The translations under genes were made by a program, and so were the position numbers. Below, in pieces: positions 1 to 12,654 of a stretch of 64,000 nt of DNA. This DNA comes from Lasiosphaeris hirsuta. Taxonomy: Eukaryota; Ascomycota; Sordariomycetes; Sordariales; Lasiosphaeriaceae. Position 1 is the first letter of the stretch. The number at the start of each line of letters is the position of its first letter. The notes under the pieces are model-generated. The model was not told where the DNA came from and ran no database searches. It saw nothing but the letters and a program-made list of their open reading frames with translations. The DNA lies in contig JAUKUA010000006.1 of the NCBI GenBank assembly GCA_030549175.1, positions 4,278,001 to 4,342,000 on the forward strand, read 5' to 3'.

Positions 1-160
1 TCCTTCATTGGTAGGTGAGAATCAATTGTGTCTGCCTGAATGGCATGACCGAGTGAGGCGAGAGACCTCCTCTCATACCAATAACCATCAAAATCACTAA
101 ACTCCTGTCCCATGCCCCCCCTCGCATCATACACGTCTTCTCTTTCAGCAGCCCAACGGC

Positions 161-885
161 TCAAGCGGCCGCTTTTGGTGGCTCTGCGCCCAGCACCAAC
201 TCCATCCCAGGATCACCCTTCGCCAACGCCTTCCTATACGCTTCCCTCCCATGCACCCGCTTCAAGTACCCCAGAATCCCCTCGTAGCCCTCCAGGCTAT
301 AAGGATTATAGTACCTCATAGTCGTCAGCGAAAATACCACCATGACATCGGCCGCCGTAAACTCCTTCCCTGCCAGCCACTCCGCCTCTTTCAACCTCGC
401 GTCCAGCATGGCCAGCGACCTCGCAATCTTATCTTTGAACAACTCGGCAAGGTAGTGGTCGTCGCTCAACCCTGCCGCCTTGGTAATCATCGGCCGCCCC
501 AACGCCGGCTGCAGCGTGCCATTCGACCTATTTCCGTCAACTCTCTCTTCCCCGCTCACCACCGCTCCACCACCATCAACACTTACCAATGGAACCAATA
601 CAAAAAGTCTGTCCACCCCTCATCCCCAACTCCCGGAAATAGTCGTCCCCCGCCGTGCTTCTTGCAGATGTACTCGACGCAAGCAGCCGACTCGGCGAGG
701 GTGAGGTCCCCGTCCGAGTCCTGGATGACGGGGGCGCTGCCGGACGGGTGGAGTGCTTTGTACTCGGGCGGCGCGATGAGAGGCGCGCGGTTGTAGGTCT
801 TGAGGGTGTAGGGGATGGCGAGCTCCTCGCAGAGCCAGAGGAGACGCTCGGACTGGGAGACGTGGAGGTGGTGGATGGTCAGCAT
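161..885 (-). CDS. Glutathione S-transferase, two exons
   Basis: Predicted 221-aa cytosolic glutathione S-transferase, which conjugates glutathione to electrophiles. Exons are 885..587 and 527..161; the 59-nt intron has a GTAAGT donor and an AATAG acceptor, and joining restores frame through F-H-W-S-N-G. The N-terminal thioredoxin-like half begins with the start of strand 1 and the usual SERLLWLCEEL helix, then the glutathione-site ES pair in LAESAACVEYI. The C-terminal all-helical half includes AEWLAGKEFTAADVMVVF, the conserved GST_C core with its N-capping Asp. Length is normal for Gtt1/Ure2-like fungal GSTs. The ATG at 885 is the first in frame and sits at the family's usual N-terminus. 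The substrate cannot be told. The next gene, an alcohol dehydrogenase, lies 648 nt upstream on the same strand. Confidence 0.9.
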
Positions 886-1533
886 TTTAGTAGGTTAGTA
901 GGGGTGGGCGGGGGAGATGATGAAGCTGAATTGCTAATAGCAGGAGACACTGTCGTTGTTCTTATGCGCTGACCTTCTCAGGGGTTGGTTTGGGCTATCC
1001 GGCGGTAGTGACTCATGTGAAGCTTCTCTCCGTTAAGTCCGGCACATGGCGTCGCATGATTCGTAAAGTATTGACCATCGCCCGGACAGACCCGAGATAT
1101 TGTCAGATTGAGGGTTATCAGATTGATTGATAACGAGAAGAATCGCGACCAACGAATTGTGAGTCACTAGCAATCCATGCGACCTGCCCTATGCTATGCA
1201 GAGTGTTGGAAGTGTCGGATGCTCGGACTTGGACTTGGACTCGGTTCGGCGACGATTGCTAAATGATAACCCAGCGGCAGGATTCGGCCGGGTCTACCTT
1301 GAGCGAAGGAGGAATTCGTCATCTGCACAGGTGATGCACTCGAGGTATATCAAGAAATATTATTATCCACCGCTAAAATACAAATCTATGCTTTTTGACT
1401 ACCGGCAATGTCATAGGTATCCAAAAAGAATGTTTGTTTCCAGCAAGTCGTCTTCGTCATAAGAGCCAATCCGATACCACCAACCCCCTAAGCCAAGGGG
1501 AAAGACGCCTCAACAGGCTGTCGGTATGTCCTC
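886..1533. other. Intergenic region between GST and ADH genes
   Basis: This 648-nt stretch holds the promoter and 5' leader of the GST gene and the 3' end of the ADH gene. I see no convincing reading frame, RNA gene or repeat in it. Confidence 0.6.
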
Positions 1534-2621
1534 TCACTCCATGACAATGACGGACCTGAAGCGGACGGTGCCCTTGAGCATGGCGTCGAATGCGTCCTGG
1601 GCCCTCTCTAGCGGGAACTTCTCGACCATGCAGTCGATGCCCTGCAGCTTGGTGAACTCGATGGCCTCCTCCGAGTCAATCTGCTGGCCCGAGGGCCACG
1701 ACTGGATCGAGGCGCCGTAGTGCAGCAGCGCGCCCGTGTTGATGGTGATGTCGCCGGGGATGGACAGGATCAGGATCTTGCCGACGGGCGCCAGCCCCTT
1801 GATGAGCGGCGGGATAGCCTTGCCGTCGGGGCCCGTGACCATGATGAGCGCGGCGCCGCCCAGCCGCTTGAGCGCCTCGCCCGCGTCCTCCTTGGCCGTG
1901 TCTACGTACTCGTGCGCGCCCAGCTGCCGCGCGAACTTCTCCTTGTCGGCCCCCCGCGACAGCGCCACCACCCGGTACCCGAACTTGGCCGCGTACTGCA
2001 CCGCCAGGTGGCCCAGCCCGCCCAGCCCCTGCACGGCTACCGTCTCGCCCACCGGGATCTTCTGCTGCCGCAGTGAGTTGAACATGGTCATGCCCGCGCA
2101 CAGGATCGGCGCGTACTTGGCCGCGTCCACGTCCTCGGGGATCCGCACCCCCGCCTCGTACCGCAGCGTCGTGTACTCGGTGTAGCCGCCCGGCCGCGTC
2201 TCGCCGTTGACGGCCGGGTTGTCGCACATCTGGTTCAGGCCCTTCTTGCAGGCGCGGCAGGTGCCTGGGGGTCGCAATCAGTCGCCGATCTTGCGCATAC
2301 CCAAGAGGTTTGAGGGGGCGAAAGGAGCTCACCATCATGGCCGCCGTGCCAGCCCCCGCCGATGCGGTCGCCGACGTTCCACCCGACCACGCCCTCGCCG
2401 ACGGCGGCCACGCGGCCGATGATCTCGTGCCCCGGCACGATGGGGAAGCCGCCGCCTAGGGCGTTGACCTGGGCGTACACGTCCGAGAAGCAGACGCCGC
2501 AGGCCTCGACCTTGACGAGCACCTCACCCTTGGCGGGCAGCTGCAGCGTGGTCTCCTCGACCACGAGGGGCTGGCCCGAGGCCTTGAAGACGGCTTGCTT
2601 GTAGGTGGTGGGGAGAGACAT
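1534..2621 (-). CDS. Zinc-dependent alcohol dehydrogenase (MDR family), two exons
   Basis: Predicted 339-aa NAD(P)-dependent alcohol dehydrogenase of the medium-chain family. Exons are 2621..2333 and 2264..1534; the 68-nt intron (GTGAGC donor, CCCAG acceptor) joins H-D-G to T-C-R-A-C. The catalytic zinc site is visible as CGVCFSD and the GHEIIGRV motif; the cysteines of TCRACKKGLNQMC belong to the structural-zinc lobe. The Rossmann nucleotide-binding loop is GLGGLGHLAVQYAAKFG. The start at 2621 has a good fungal context (CCACCATGTC), and an upstream in-frame extension lacks family similarity. No signal peptide, so cytosolic. The family oxidises primary alcohols or reduces aldehydes; the substrate is not predictable from sequence. 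Length and domain order are normal. Confidence 0.93.
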
Positions 2622-5600
2622 GGTGGGCGTGGGGTTGTTGGTGGTGTTGGTGTTGTGAAGTTGAAGTGAATTGTCAGTGTTAAAAGCTTGTGATGATGTG
2701 TGTGAGAGCATGTAAGTGATGAGGAGAGTCAAGATGCAACATGATGGCGGCGACGGCAGTCCTTTTTATGCATCAGAGACAAGAGACCGAGAGCAGTCAA
2801 AGTCGACGCTACCTTACTAGCAGCTCCATTGCGGGTTCGAGCTAGAGCTTGGGTCTCGGGCGTATGCTCCGCGTCGTACCAAAGGCCGGTTGGTCGGTTT
2901 GGCACACAGCGTTGACTTGGGGTTCCTGATTGCTCGTTGGAGTGCGGTGCCACAGTGCCTGGACGGTGTTAGGCGGGGTTATCGCGCCCGGACGGCGGAT
3001 GACTGGACGGAGGAGCAGGAGTTGTGCACTGGCCCTGCATCCCCAATCCCCGATCCCCAATCCCCGGGCCATTCGCTTGGCAGCCGACAGCCGACAGCAG
3101 CGTCTGCCAGAGCCCTGTCAGGCCGTCTCGGGGTGCCCGCCAATGGATCCCATCCCCCAAAGAACTTCCACGCGCCCGATACTAGTGTCACTTCCAGCCC
3201 GCCGGCACACATCCATTGTATGCGGTTGCCATCCTTTGCAATTCGCTCCCTCCTACTAGTATAGTCGTCCTTACTCGAGCTGCATCTCTTGGTCATGCGC
3301 ATCTGCGCTGCAGCTTCAGTTAGGAGCGGCTTGCGATGTGTTGGGTCAATGTGGCCCTGACTAAGTCTTGAGGTAAGCTTCAATTTGGTCTGCAGTAGCC
3401 TGTCCTTTCAATCTCTGGGGCGCCGCCCGTGGCACGATGAGGACTCACGGGATTCCGACAAGGGGGTCGGATTACGGGTCGGATTACGGGTCGGCAATAA
3501 AGAGTGCCGTCGAGTTACCGTAACTGCGTCACAGTTATTCTACTCTTGGGCCAGTACGCTTCATGTTGCCCTCCTCTGGTGGTTCAGCGTAGTGATGCCT
3601 CAGTAATAGCCCAACCATGGAATTTTTGCATCTGAGCCTTGCAAGACGCTATATTGCAAAAGAACTAGTCTAAGCTTTACTTACCGGCTGGTTCCCTAGC
3701 TCCTAACGTCCAGCCGACGATAGAAGCAGCTCGTATTACCGAGAAAGGCTTGAACGTATACGAGGGAGCTTGGAATGGCCGCTGCATCGACGCCTGTCAT
3801 TGAATTACTCAATGGGCTTCCCCTCCAATACCACTATCTATTGCGGGGCTGGGAATGGGGGGAGGCAGCTGGTATTGGGGGAAGTACGAGCAGGCGGGAG
3901 AGACAAGCATAGAATCTAGGGGCAATTAATTGCATGAATAGCTTGGTAAATACTAAAGAACAATTCGTCGCCTCGTGATAATAAGACTGCCTCTATACGA
4001 GGACGATGAAGGTCGGAAGCTATGCCTCAACGCTATCTAGTTTCTGCAGTGATCTACAATAGAAGGAAGGCTGGTGATGAGGGCGATACTCGATCTCCTC
4101 CATGCTCTTGATCCCCACGCTCGACAACTATTCAGTTCAACAATTGTATTTATCGCAAAGCTAGGGCATACGAGACATAGATTACGCTGCACGACAGCAA
4201 CGAATGGAATAGCTCTGACCCACAGCTTCGTGTCAAAGGATCCATGCCCGCCATTATGCTCAGTCTAGCCGCTATCGCTGTGGGGGAGGGGGACGACATT
4301 TTGTCTGGAACATACGTGGCAAATACGACCTGTTTCAGCTTACACATGACTGTAGGTACGCCGTCTAGAATTAACCAAACAGCAGCTCGGCGGCAGCGGG
4401 GAGGCAGACATCAACTCCCCTGCCCAACCGAGGGTGGGGGCTAGCCCAGTGTCGAGCAGCCATTGTTCCGTTATTCAACTACCCAATATACCGCCTCTTT
4501 CTTATGTACTGCAAGTCTTTGCTGGGATCGGTAGCTTGAAGCGGTAGAGGAATAGGATTGGCTGGGGTTTCGCTCGACGACGGGGATCCGATGGGGATCG
4601 AGACAATGGGGATGACGGGTCGGCAAAGTCGACCGATTCGGAGGTGCAGGATATGCACAGACGGCACGAGGGCCCTGTGGGCCAATCGACTAGAAGACGC
4701 CAGCATGTGTAATCGAGAGATCGACGGAGAAGCGCGGTTGTCGAGTGAGGGGGACATGTCGGAAGAAGGCAGGCGGCCGCGTCGGAAACGGGGACGGCAA
4801 AGGCGGGTCATCGAAGCCGCTGTTGAAAGGAGAAGATAAAGGAGGGGGGAAAGTAGGCCAGGAAGGAAAAAGAAAACAGGAATGGGTTGTAGGGTGGGAG
4901 AATGAGAAAATGGAAGGGACAAGAGAGAGCGGGAAAAGGAACAAGGTGAGGGGGAAGAGATTTTCGGAGGGCAAAGGTGGCAAGAGCACTGCCAGAGGAA
5001 CTGACAGCAAGACAAACGAAAAACTCTTCATCTTATTCATGACTTGAAAACGAGGAAAAAAATAGTAGTAAAGATCAGAGTAGACAAAACGAAAAACAAA
5101 TGGTGGGCAGGCCTGATGGTGGGTGAAATTCGGCTCGAATTGGCAATCAGTTGCACCCTCAGCTTCTACGGGCCTGTAGACGATAGAGGGTACCTAGATG
5201 GTAGTGCTAAGACTCATACCACTTCACCAAGTGCCCTGGGACGTCCCTCCATCTGTTGGAAGGCGTGGTAGGAATTCCGCCAAATATACCCCGAGGAGGG
5301 CCCCATTCGAGACAGCTGACGAGAGCCCTCGCCAGCGGCCAGACCTTGGGGACCAGGGAGGCCAGAGGCTCCCCAGAGCACTACAAGAAAGGCCAACATG
5401 GCGGACGGCTACACTTATACACTAGCCAGACCCTTCTCTTCCTCGATTACTAACTCTCCTCGCCAAACCCTCCCCAGACGTCTAGCGGGAAGAATCTGAT
5501 CCTCCCAACCCCAGTCGGACTTTCTAATCTCCCCTGGCGTCACCATCCAGGCACCCAGCAGCCACGAAAACACCACGTCTCCGCAACTCAGTTCTGCTCT

Positions 5601-6312
5601 GTCATGGTCGGGGCCGGCCCGTGGCTGACCACTTACAAAGCCACACCTACTTTTGCACCAAAGCGGAGCCCTCCAGGCTGTGTGGCTCAGGACGGTGCGA
5701 CAACTCCAGGTCCTCCGTGATTGGGTGGGATCGCGTCGCACAAAAGCAGCCCCGGAAACTCCGAGACCAGTGGGATTGCCTCCTGGCGACAGGGGGGGTT
5801 GGTCCCCAACTCCGCGACTCCGGGGGGAGGCGGTTGAAAGCGGCGATACTATCTCCCGCAAGTGGCAAAAGCGACACCTATTATACGCCGGGAAGGACCC
5901 ATACTCTTTTTGCGTTCTTGTGCATATTCGTGGTATAAATTTAGCTTCGTCGCAAAACATGTGCTGGGAATTGGAAGTCTTCAACGCAGTGCGCAACACC
6001 TTGTCTGCCTATTGACACTCTTGAAATCTTTGAATTGGGAACTCACATTTCCGCCGCTACAACACCTGGATCCAAAACGCATTCGAAATGTGCTCGATTC
6101 TCGCGTCAAAATCCAGGCCGGGCTTATTGAGGATACATTCGACCGACACTTTCACCCTCGCCTTTTCGACATCAACGTGAACGGGGATTACCATATCTCC
6201 CAAACACAAAACCGATGCTCACCGACATGGTAACACTATCATCCCAAGCAAGTCGTGACTCATGAATCACGCCCATCCAAGCAAAAAAAAAACATGCCAG
6301 CCTCGGGCACGT
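2622..6312. other. 3.7-kb gene-poor intergenic region
   Basis: I find no supportable gene. A direct repeat of a 12-nt unit (GGATTACGGGTC) lies near 3468-3495, a strongly purine-biased stretch at about 4820-4990, and a moderately AT-rich part at about 3600-4400. One 194-codon minus-strand frame (5415..5999) matches no family I know and has no splice context, so it was left out. The right end holds the 3' end of the Zn2Cys6 regulator gene. Confidence 0.55.
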
Positions 6313-7325
6313 TCAACCCGTCTCGGCGTCCTGCCCCCTCCACGGCGACGCCATCGCGTCCCCCTGGAACGACCAGATGTCGCCGAGCCCGAGCCCGAAC
6401 CCGCCCCCGCCCATCATGTCAAAATTGTTGTACGAGTCCACCGAAAACGCCACGTCCATGGTCCCCGACAGCACGTCCTGCAGATGCCGCCCGTCAGGCT
6501 GCAGCCCACCCATCATCCCCTCCCCCTCCCCCTCCCCATCCACCGCCATCCCCTCGCTCGCCCACGCCCCCTCCGACGACACCACCGCGCTCCCACCGAT
6601 CGGCGGCGGCAGCCCCTCGCTCCCGCCCACCCCCTCCAGGACCGCCCCGGCAGCGATCTCGACCCCCGGCGGGGCGATCCCCAGCGGGACGCCACCGCCG
6701 AGCAGGAAATCCGTCTTGGCGGTGAGCTCGCGGACGACGCGGGCGGCGCGGGCGCCGACGGCGAAGTGGCGGCCAAAGACGTCGAAGACCTCGATGGCCA
6801 TGCCGATGGCGGCGCGGGCCTCGGCGGCGGCCGGCGCCAGCGGGTGCGCTAGGTTGTACCCGACCATGGTGATGGCGGCGTTCCACTGCCACTGGAAGCC
6901 CTCGTGCCAGCCCTTGAGCAGGTCCGTCTCGGACAGGAGGGCCTGGTGCGTCATGCGCGTCATGGTGACGGCGTGCGAGACGCAGCGGGTGGCGCACTGG
7001 TCGGCGGTGGGCGTTTTGGAGGGTTGGGATGGGGAGGTGGGGGGGAAGCTGATGAGCGGGCGGTAGAGGATGACGCTTAGGTTGTGGTAGAGAAGCTCGA
7101 GGAAGAGGCGCTGGCGCTGTAGCCACAGCGGCGCGAAGGTCTCGATGGCTAGGTCCGAGGTGCCCGCGGTGGAGAAGGGCATGCCGCCGCCGGGCTCGCG
7201 CTTGGTCTGCAGCGCGTCGGGCACCGTGGCCACAAAGGTCTCGAGGCCGGCCATGTGCGTCTGGAGGAAGGCCGCGGCGCCCTCTAGCAGCTCGGGCGAG
7301 TCGTAGATGGTGGCGGGGCTGCTGC

Positions 7326-7358
<33 letters not shown>

Positions 7359-8955
7359 AGGCGTTGTGGAGCGCTCGCGCGCACTCGTGGTAGAAGGCCA
7401 GGTACGAGTTGCGCACGGCGAGCACCAGCTTGGTGAGCTGCAGCGTGTAGGTGAGCCAGGTGACGTTGCCGCCGGCGAGCACGGCCGACCCGGACTGGAT
7501 CGCCAGCTGGTAGTCGTCGGCCGGGAGGGAGCACGTCGTGTCGGCCATGGGCGCCGACCACGGCCGGCCCAGCTTGAGACACGTCTTGCTCTCGAGCGTG
7601 TACAGCGTCCACCACAGCCGCTTGCGCAGCTCCCGCTCGGGCCGCGGCAGTTCCTCGGGCGGCTCTAAGTGCAGGCCGAGGATGTGAGCCGTGCGGACGG
7701 CCAGGGCCAGCGTGCCGTGCGCCATGTTCTGGAAGCCGGCGCAGCACAGGTAGACGACGCAGAATATGTGGCACTGCAGCGTCGAGAGCGTCGGGCACTC
7801 GAGCTCCGACATCAGCAGGGACTGGCACCTTTGGTAGTACCAGCGGCCAGACACGGCGCTGTCCTTGGTGTCTGCGGCCGACGACGGGTGCTTGCCCGAG
7901 GGGCTGCGGCGCAGCGGGAGGGCTGTGTCGTATTGGATGCACAGAGCCAGGATGATGTCGACCAGGGCCGACGACTTGCGCGTCTTCATGTTGCTGCTGC
8001 TCGTCCACAGCGACCGGTAGAGCTCGCGGAGCTTGGTCTCGTCGAGGATCTGGTAGGAGCAGTGGTACGACTGCCAGAAGAAACTGAGGAAGTACTCCTC
8101 CTGCAGGGCCGTCAAGTACGGCCCGCTCGTGGCTTGCTGGTCCGTGTCGGCCACCTCGTCGGTGCTGATGTTCTGCTCAGACACGGTGGGCTCGCAGAAG
8201 GACTGGGCGGTGGAGCTCCAGTGGATCGTGTGGTCGGCCGGGGGGTGCTCGAGGAAGCGGGCGAGGTGACACGTCATGCGGCCAATGAAGAAGAAGAGCG
8301 AGGACGGGCCGAACCACTGCTTCTGAGGCTTGCCGATGTAGAGGCCGACGTTGGAGGCTTTCCGCCTGCAGTCGTCGTCGACCCAGAGCTCCTCGCCGAC
8401 CAGGCAGACCAGGGTGGGAGTCAGGTCGGCGGGTGGTGCCGCTGTTGGGGCCTGTGGGGAGCCAGAGCTGGTGGAGCTGGCAGAGGGGGCGCCTGAGGCG
8501 AGGCGGTCGCGTCTCTGGAGCTCCCCCTCGAGCTCCTTGACACGGTTCCTCAGGCGTTCGATTTCACTGATGTGGTGGTCAGCACAGGAAATACCAAGGT
8601 GGAGACGAGGCCCGTAGAGGTAAAAGACAACCAACCGGAAGGCGTGAGGTAGGTTGCGGATCTCGTTGGCACCCGTAGTGCTGCACTGAGCACCTCTCGC
8701 CCTGCAGTTCTGGCACGGCTGCTCGCTGTCGCACTTGACGCGGTGCACCCGGCACCAGTCGCAAGCCCGGCTGACCTGGCTGCGCTTGGGGCGGGAGACG
8801 ACGGACCCGTTGGCGGTAGGGCTCTTGGACGACCGGGACGCCGTCCGCGATATGGACACCTGGGCCGTGGGGGATGTCACTATCTGAGCCTGAGGTTGAG
8901 GCGGCCGGGTCGGTTGGATCGCGGCGAGGGTCTTGCCGGAACTCGTCGAGGCCGT

Positions 8956-8992
<37 letters not shown>

Positions 8993-9018
8993 ATGCCGAT
9001 GAACGGGGACTCAAACAT
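6313..9018 (-). CDS. Zn2Cys6 fungal-specific transcription factor, two exons
   Basis: Predicted 878-aa nuclear regulator. The N-terminus is Ser-rich (a GAC/TCG trinucleotide run encodes poly-Ser), followed by a binuclear zinc cluster CDWCRVHRVKCDSEQPCQNC...C at roughly residues 85-112, then a coiled-coil linker (REIERLRNRVKELEGEL), and the fungal-specific middle homology region with RLWWTLYTLESKTCLKLGRP. The C-terminus is Gly/Met-rich. The frame stays open across a likely 69-nt in-frame intron (8567..8635; GTTGGT donor, GTGCTGACC branch, CATCAG acceptor). Removing it fuses AFR directly to EIERLR, as expected between a zinc cluster and its coiled coil. A poly-Gly run near 7340 comes from a GCC repeat. 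The ATG at 9018 is only about 15 nt from a TATATA box, so the in-frame ATG at 8994 is an alternative start. Targets are unknown. Confidence 0.88.
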
Positions 9019-9032
9019 CTTTCCAGTCAAGC

Positions 9033-9038
9033 TATATA
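9033..9038 (-). promoter_or_regulatory. TATA-like box of the Zn2Cys6 gene
   Basis: TATATA on the minus strand just upstream of the regulator's first ATG. If used, transcription would begin near 9000, which favours the downstream ATG at 8994. Confidence 0.4.
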
Positions 9039-9816
9039 TGCCACAAACCGCAGTGGGTAATCAGGACGAAGCCTCGTCGCGGGCGTGGCATAATAAGGAA
9101 AGGGCGGGGTGGGGTGTAGCAGCGGGCTTAACGGCTCGGAAACCCGTGGGAGTACTTGCCCGCTTATCCCGCTATTAGCACCCGATTCCATCTTTTGTGA
9201 CTGGTCGGCTGTTGCATTCCTGAACCGCTAGATGCATATGCACCTCAACCCAGACACTGCCAAGTGCTAGTGTCCGAGGCTCTCCCAGCAATGCCCAGAT
9301 CATCTGGCATGTGGTAAGCGTATTCTTTCCCCCATCTCACCCTCTACTACGACCTGCAGGGGTGAAGCACGTTGGCCTATACTGGCGCAAAAATACATGA
9401 TAGCCCGACTTGATCTTTCGTGCAACTCGAACGAACGGCTTATTCACAACTCGCGCATCGGATATCGCATTGATCTCGATCTCGATCATTCGCAAGCTTG
9501 TCCCAATATCGACAATCTCCGTACATAATCCAAGACATAACCTGCTGTGCACAGAGAGCCGCGTGTTTCATCACATGGATTTATCCGAGCCTGTCTGCAT
9601 GAGTCTGGCGGGAGTGGATCTTGTCGAGACAATGACACTCGACTCCGCTGGAGAGTATTTAGTTGCTCACCGTCCGCCTGTCGAATCACTGACATTCTAT
9701 CACTGAAGGATCGATCCTCTTGACGCACCAGCTCTTGGGTTATATGATGCTCCATCTAACATGCTGTTTTATCAATGGTTCTACCTCGTGGACCTCGTTA
9801 GCTCGGTGAGCTGAAC
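9039..9816. other. Intergenic region
   Basis: Promoter side of the Zn2Cys6 gene and 3' end of the GH125 gene. I see no gene, tRNA or repeat here. Confidence 0.55.
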
Positions 9817-11442
9817 TCATTGAAAACTCTTCTTCAGGATTTCTGGCTTCCTTGCGTGAAGATCAATGATCATCTGCCCAAACAGGCCGTTTGCCCAAGA
9901 GAACCTACAGTTGGTCAGCATGCTACTACTCTTTAGCAGTGTCAGAGAGACTTACCACTGCCGTGTCCAGCGACTCGGATTGAACGTGTTGATGCTTTCG
10001 TGAATCAGCCCCAGCCCGTCGGTGGTGCTCACGAGATCCTTTAGCGTATCTGCAATCTCCTTGTCGTCATCAGACGTCAGAATGCGAACGATACTCGCCA
10101 TCGGCCAGGCCATGCCCGGCCCGACATGAGGGCCACCGACGGCGTTGATGGCGGGCCCGCGCATGAAATACGGGTTCCCGTTCTGCCCGAGAATACGCTC
10201 CCTCGTCCGCCGGTACAGCGGATCGTCCCGGTCCAGGTACCCCAGCAGCGGCGCCGATAGCAGCGAGGGGATGTTCGCATCGTCCATGACATTCGCCGAT
10301 CCGAACCCGTCCACCTCGTACGCATAGACCGTCTCGGTGCCCCCATCGGCCCCGGCAACCGAAACAACGCCGTGGCGTGTAATCGCGGCCCTGATGTCAC
10401 CCGCGAAGCTCTTCATCTCCTTGGACAACCCGCCCGGCGCCTTCCCCTTGCCCTCCAGCGCCGCCACAATCTCAGCCGCCTTGCCCAGGAAGCCAGCAAA
10501 CATCATATTCGCCGGCACCAAGAACTGAAAGATGGTGCTGTCATCGCTCGGCCGGAACGCGCTGCGGACCAGCCCGGTGCCCCTCGCAACCGGACTCCCC
10601 AGCCCGTCATTCGCCAGCGTCTCGGTCGCGCGCGTGGTATCCCGGATAAAAGTGTACGGGCTGCGCAACACGCCGCCGTCGTCGCCGTACGTCGGCGTGG
10701 TCATCGCCTGGGCCGTCGCCAGGACCGCCTGGACGGCCGAGATCCAGTGGAACCCGGCGAAGAAATCCAGGTCCTTGGTCGCGCCCCAGTAGCTCGCGCT
10801 GAGCTCGAGGAACGACGCCAGGCTGTCCAGCTCGTACTTGCACTCAAACACCTGGCTGTGGTCGTAGCCCGGCACGACGCGGTCCGAGTCGGCGGCCGAG
10901 TTGTGCGCCGGCGCGATGCCGCTCTCGGGCGGCGCCTGGAACGAGTTGCAGAACGGCGCCGTCAGCAGGTAGCGGCCCTGCAGGTTGATGGCGCCGCGGT
11001 AGAGGCTGGCCAGCGGGCTGTCCGCCGAGGCGGCCGAGGCGGCCAGGAGCGGCGCGTACGACTGCAGCTGGTTGGTGCTGTCGCGCAGCCACATGGCGTC
11101 GATGTCGCCCGTGATGATGAAGGTCAGCTCCTCGGCCGGGTTGGACGCGGCCGTGCCGTGCCACTTGATGGCCGTGTCGAGCGTGTTCGGGTAGGCGTTC
11201 TCGAACAGGCGGGCGAGGTCCGGGTCGGCAATGGCGGCTGAGATGTTGGCGATGGTGGACTCGATCAGGGACGAGTTGAAGGTGCGGCACGAGGGCGAGG
11301 GCCGCTGGTACGAGAGGGCGTACTTGCCGCTCGAGTAGGGCTCGTGGCGCTGCTGCGCGTACGACGAATAGTCTGGGCAGGACTGCGAGAGGGCGGTGTC
11401 AGCGAGGATGCTGAGCAGCACGGCGCTGGTGGTGCGTCTCAT
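9817..11442 (-). CDS. Secreted GH125 exo-alpha-1,6-mannosidase, two exons
   Basis: Predicted 524-aa glycoside hydrolase of family 125, which removes terminal alpha-1,6-linked mannose from mannans and N-glycans. Exons are 11442..9956 and 9904..9817; the 51-nt intron (GTAAGT, CTGTAG) joins RQW to [12 protein letters not shown], completing the conserved C-terminus. Family landmarks are [36 protein letters not shown], the [18 protein letters not shown] segment, [12 protein letters not shown] and GLIHESIN, which carries the likely catalytic Glu. A hydrophobic signal peptide of about 20 residues ends near ALSQS. The ATG at 11442 (CACCATGAGA context) is preferred to upstream in-frame codons because it places the signal peptide at the very N-terminus. 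Likely role: fungal or plant mannan breakdown, or cell-wall glycan turnover. Confidence 0.95.
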
Positions 11443-12559
11443 GGTGACGGTGAAAAATGATGCGATTACATCAATGATCTTGTCTCGCAAGGGGGGTATC
11501 TTGGACGAAAGGAATCAGACTTTGTAACAAGAGGAAAAAGGAGGGGCCTTATAAGAGCATCGAGGCAACAACAAAAAAAAATCCAGCGAGGATTACCGCC
11601 TGGGATGATCCTTGGCCCATGCTTGGCCTAGTCAAAACGGCAGCTCTATTGAGTGAGAAGAGAATTTTTGATGATTTTTTTTGGGTGTGACGAAACCAAA
11701 CGGTATCCCGTGGGTGATCGTTCTTCGCTCCTTCCCGGATTGGAGTGCAATGGCACCGCGATGGCACATGGAGGTGATCATGCGGGGAATTGCGGCTGTG
11801 GCACTGCAACTCTGAGGTGACCACGTTCCACAATTCACGTCAAAAACTCAAAAACTGGGAAGCTCCTGCCCTTTGGTATTTTTTTTTTTTTCCTGCTTAC
11901 TGGTGCGACCGAAAATGTGTTTATTGCAGTAGCAGGCCAAATTTTGGTCACGTCACGGAGATAGGGGCTGTGAGGCTGGACCCCTATTTTCCCCAGGAAT
12001 TCGGTAGGTCGCGATCAGTTCCCCAACTGGCTGACCTATATTCAATCTAAAAAAGTACATCTCAGGTCTTGGTTTAGATTGGGACAAGTCATTTTCTTCG
12101 TTTGCTGCAAATCTTTACCTGAAGAGCTCAGCTTTGCGCATCTGGGGTCCATATTTTGTATTACCTGGCAGCTGCGACATGTTTCCCTGCAGATCTAACT
12201 ACACCTGCCTGCAAGCTTGTGTTGTCGTTGAATTTAACGTAAAGTGACTTTCAAATTGAGTTTCAAATGAATGCCTAGCCTTGGCTCGACTGCCCAAGCT
12301 TTTCTCCACGAGAAACCGAGTCAGGCAGTGGAAAGGAGCCGGTGGTCTGAGTCGCTCAACTGGTGAGGTCCACCGTGAAAGTCTCTCCTTTCTTCAACAC
12401 CACGGGCAGCATCACGGTTCAGCGGGAAATGCAGCATGGTATCCGAAATTGCCTTATAGGCTCACGCCAAAATAGAACACGGTCTCCAAAAAGGAATCTA
12501 GGTGAGCTGACAAACTCTAGAGAGTATCAAAAATATTACAATCATATGACCGCATCATA
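11443..12559. other. Intergenic region
   Basis: Upstream region of the GH125 gene. It contains short A and T homopolymers near 11570 and 11880. I find no supportable gene. Confidence 0.55.
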
Positions 12560-12654
12560 TGCCTAATAACAGGATTGGGCGGTTGACCTTCGCATTACTT
12601 AGTATATCAGAAGATATATTAGTACGACGCTCTAACCAGCTGAGCTAATCGGGC
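12560..12654 (-). pseudogene. Degenerate tRNA-Ile(AAT) with intron
   Basis: The minus strand folds as a tRNA with a GCCCGAT acceptor, a standard D arm (GCTC...GAGC with GGTTA loop), an anticodon stem TCGTA/TGCGA, loop CTAATAA (anticodon AAT) and a 21-nt intron after position 37. The T arm is damaged: the loop reads CCCAATC instead of TTCRANY, one T-stem pair is lost, and the acceptor has a C:A mismatch. This looks like a decayed tRNA-Ile; a functional but unusual tRNA is less likely. Confidence 0.6.

Noticed and set aside
4479..5040. Overlapping frames across a purine-rich stretch
   Set aside because: Low-complexity strand bias keeps frames open; residues are Ser/Pro/Phe-rich without family features.
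5415..5999. 194-codon minus-strand open frame
   Set aside because: No recognisable domain, biased composition and no splice or promoter support; probably chance.
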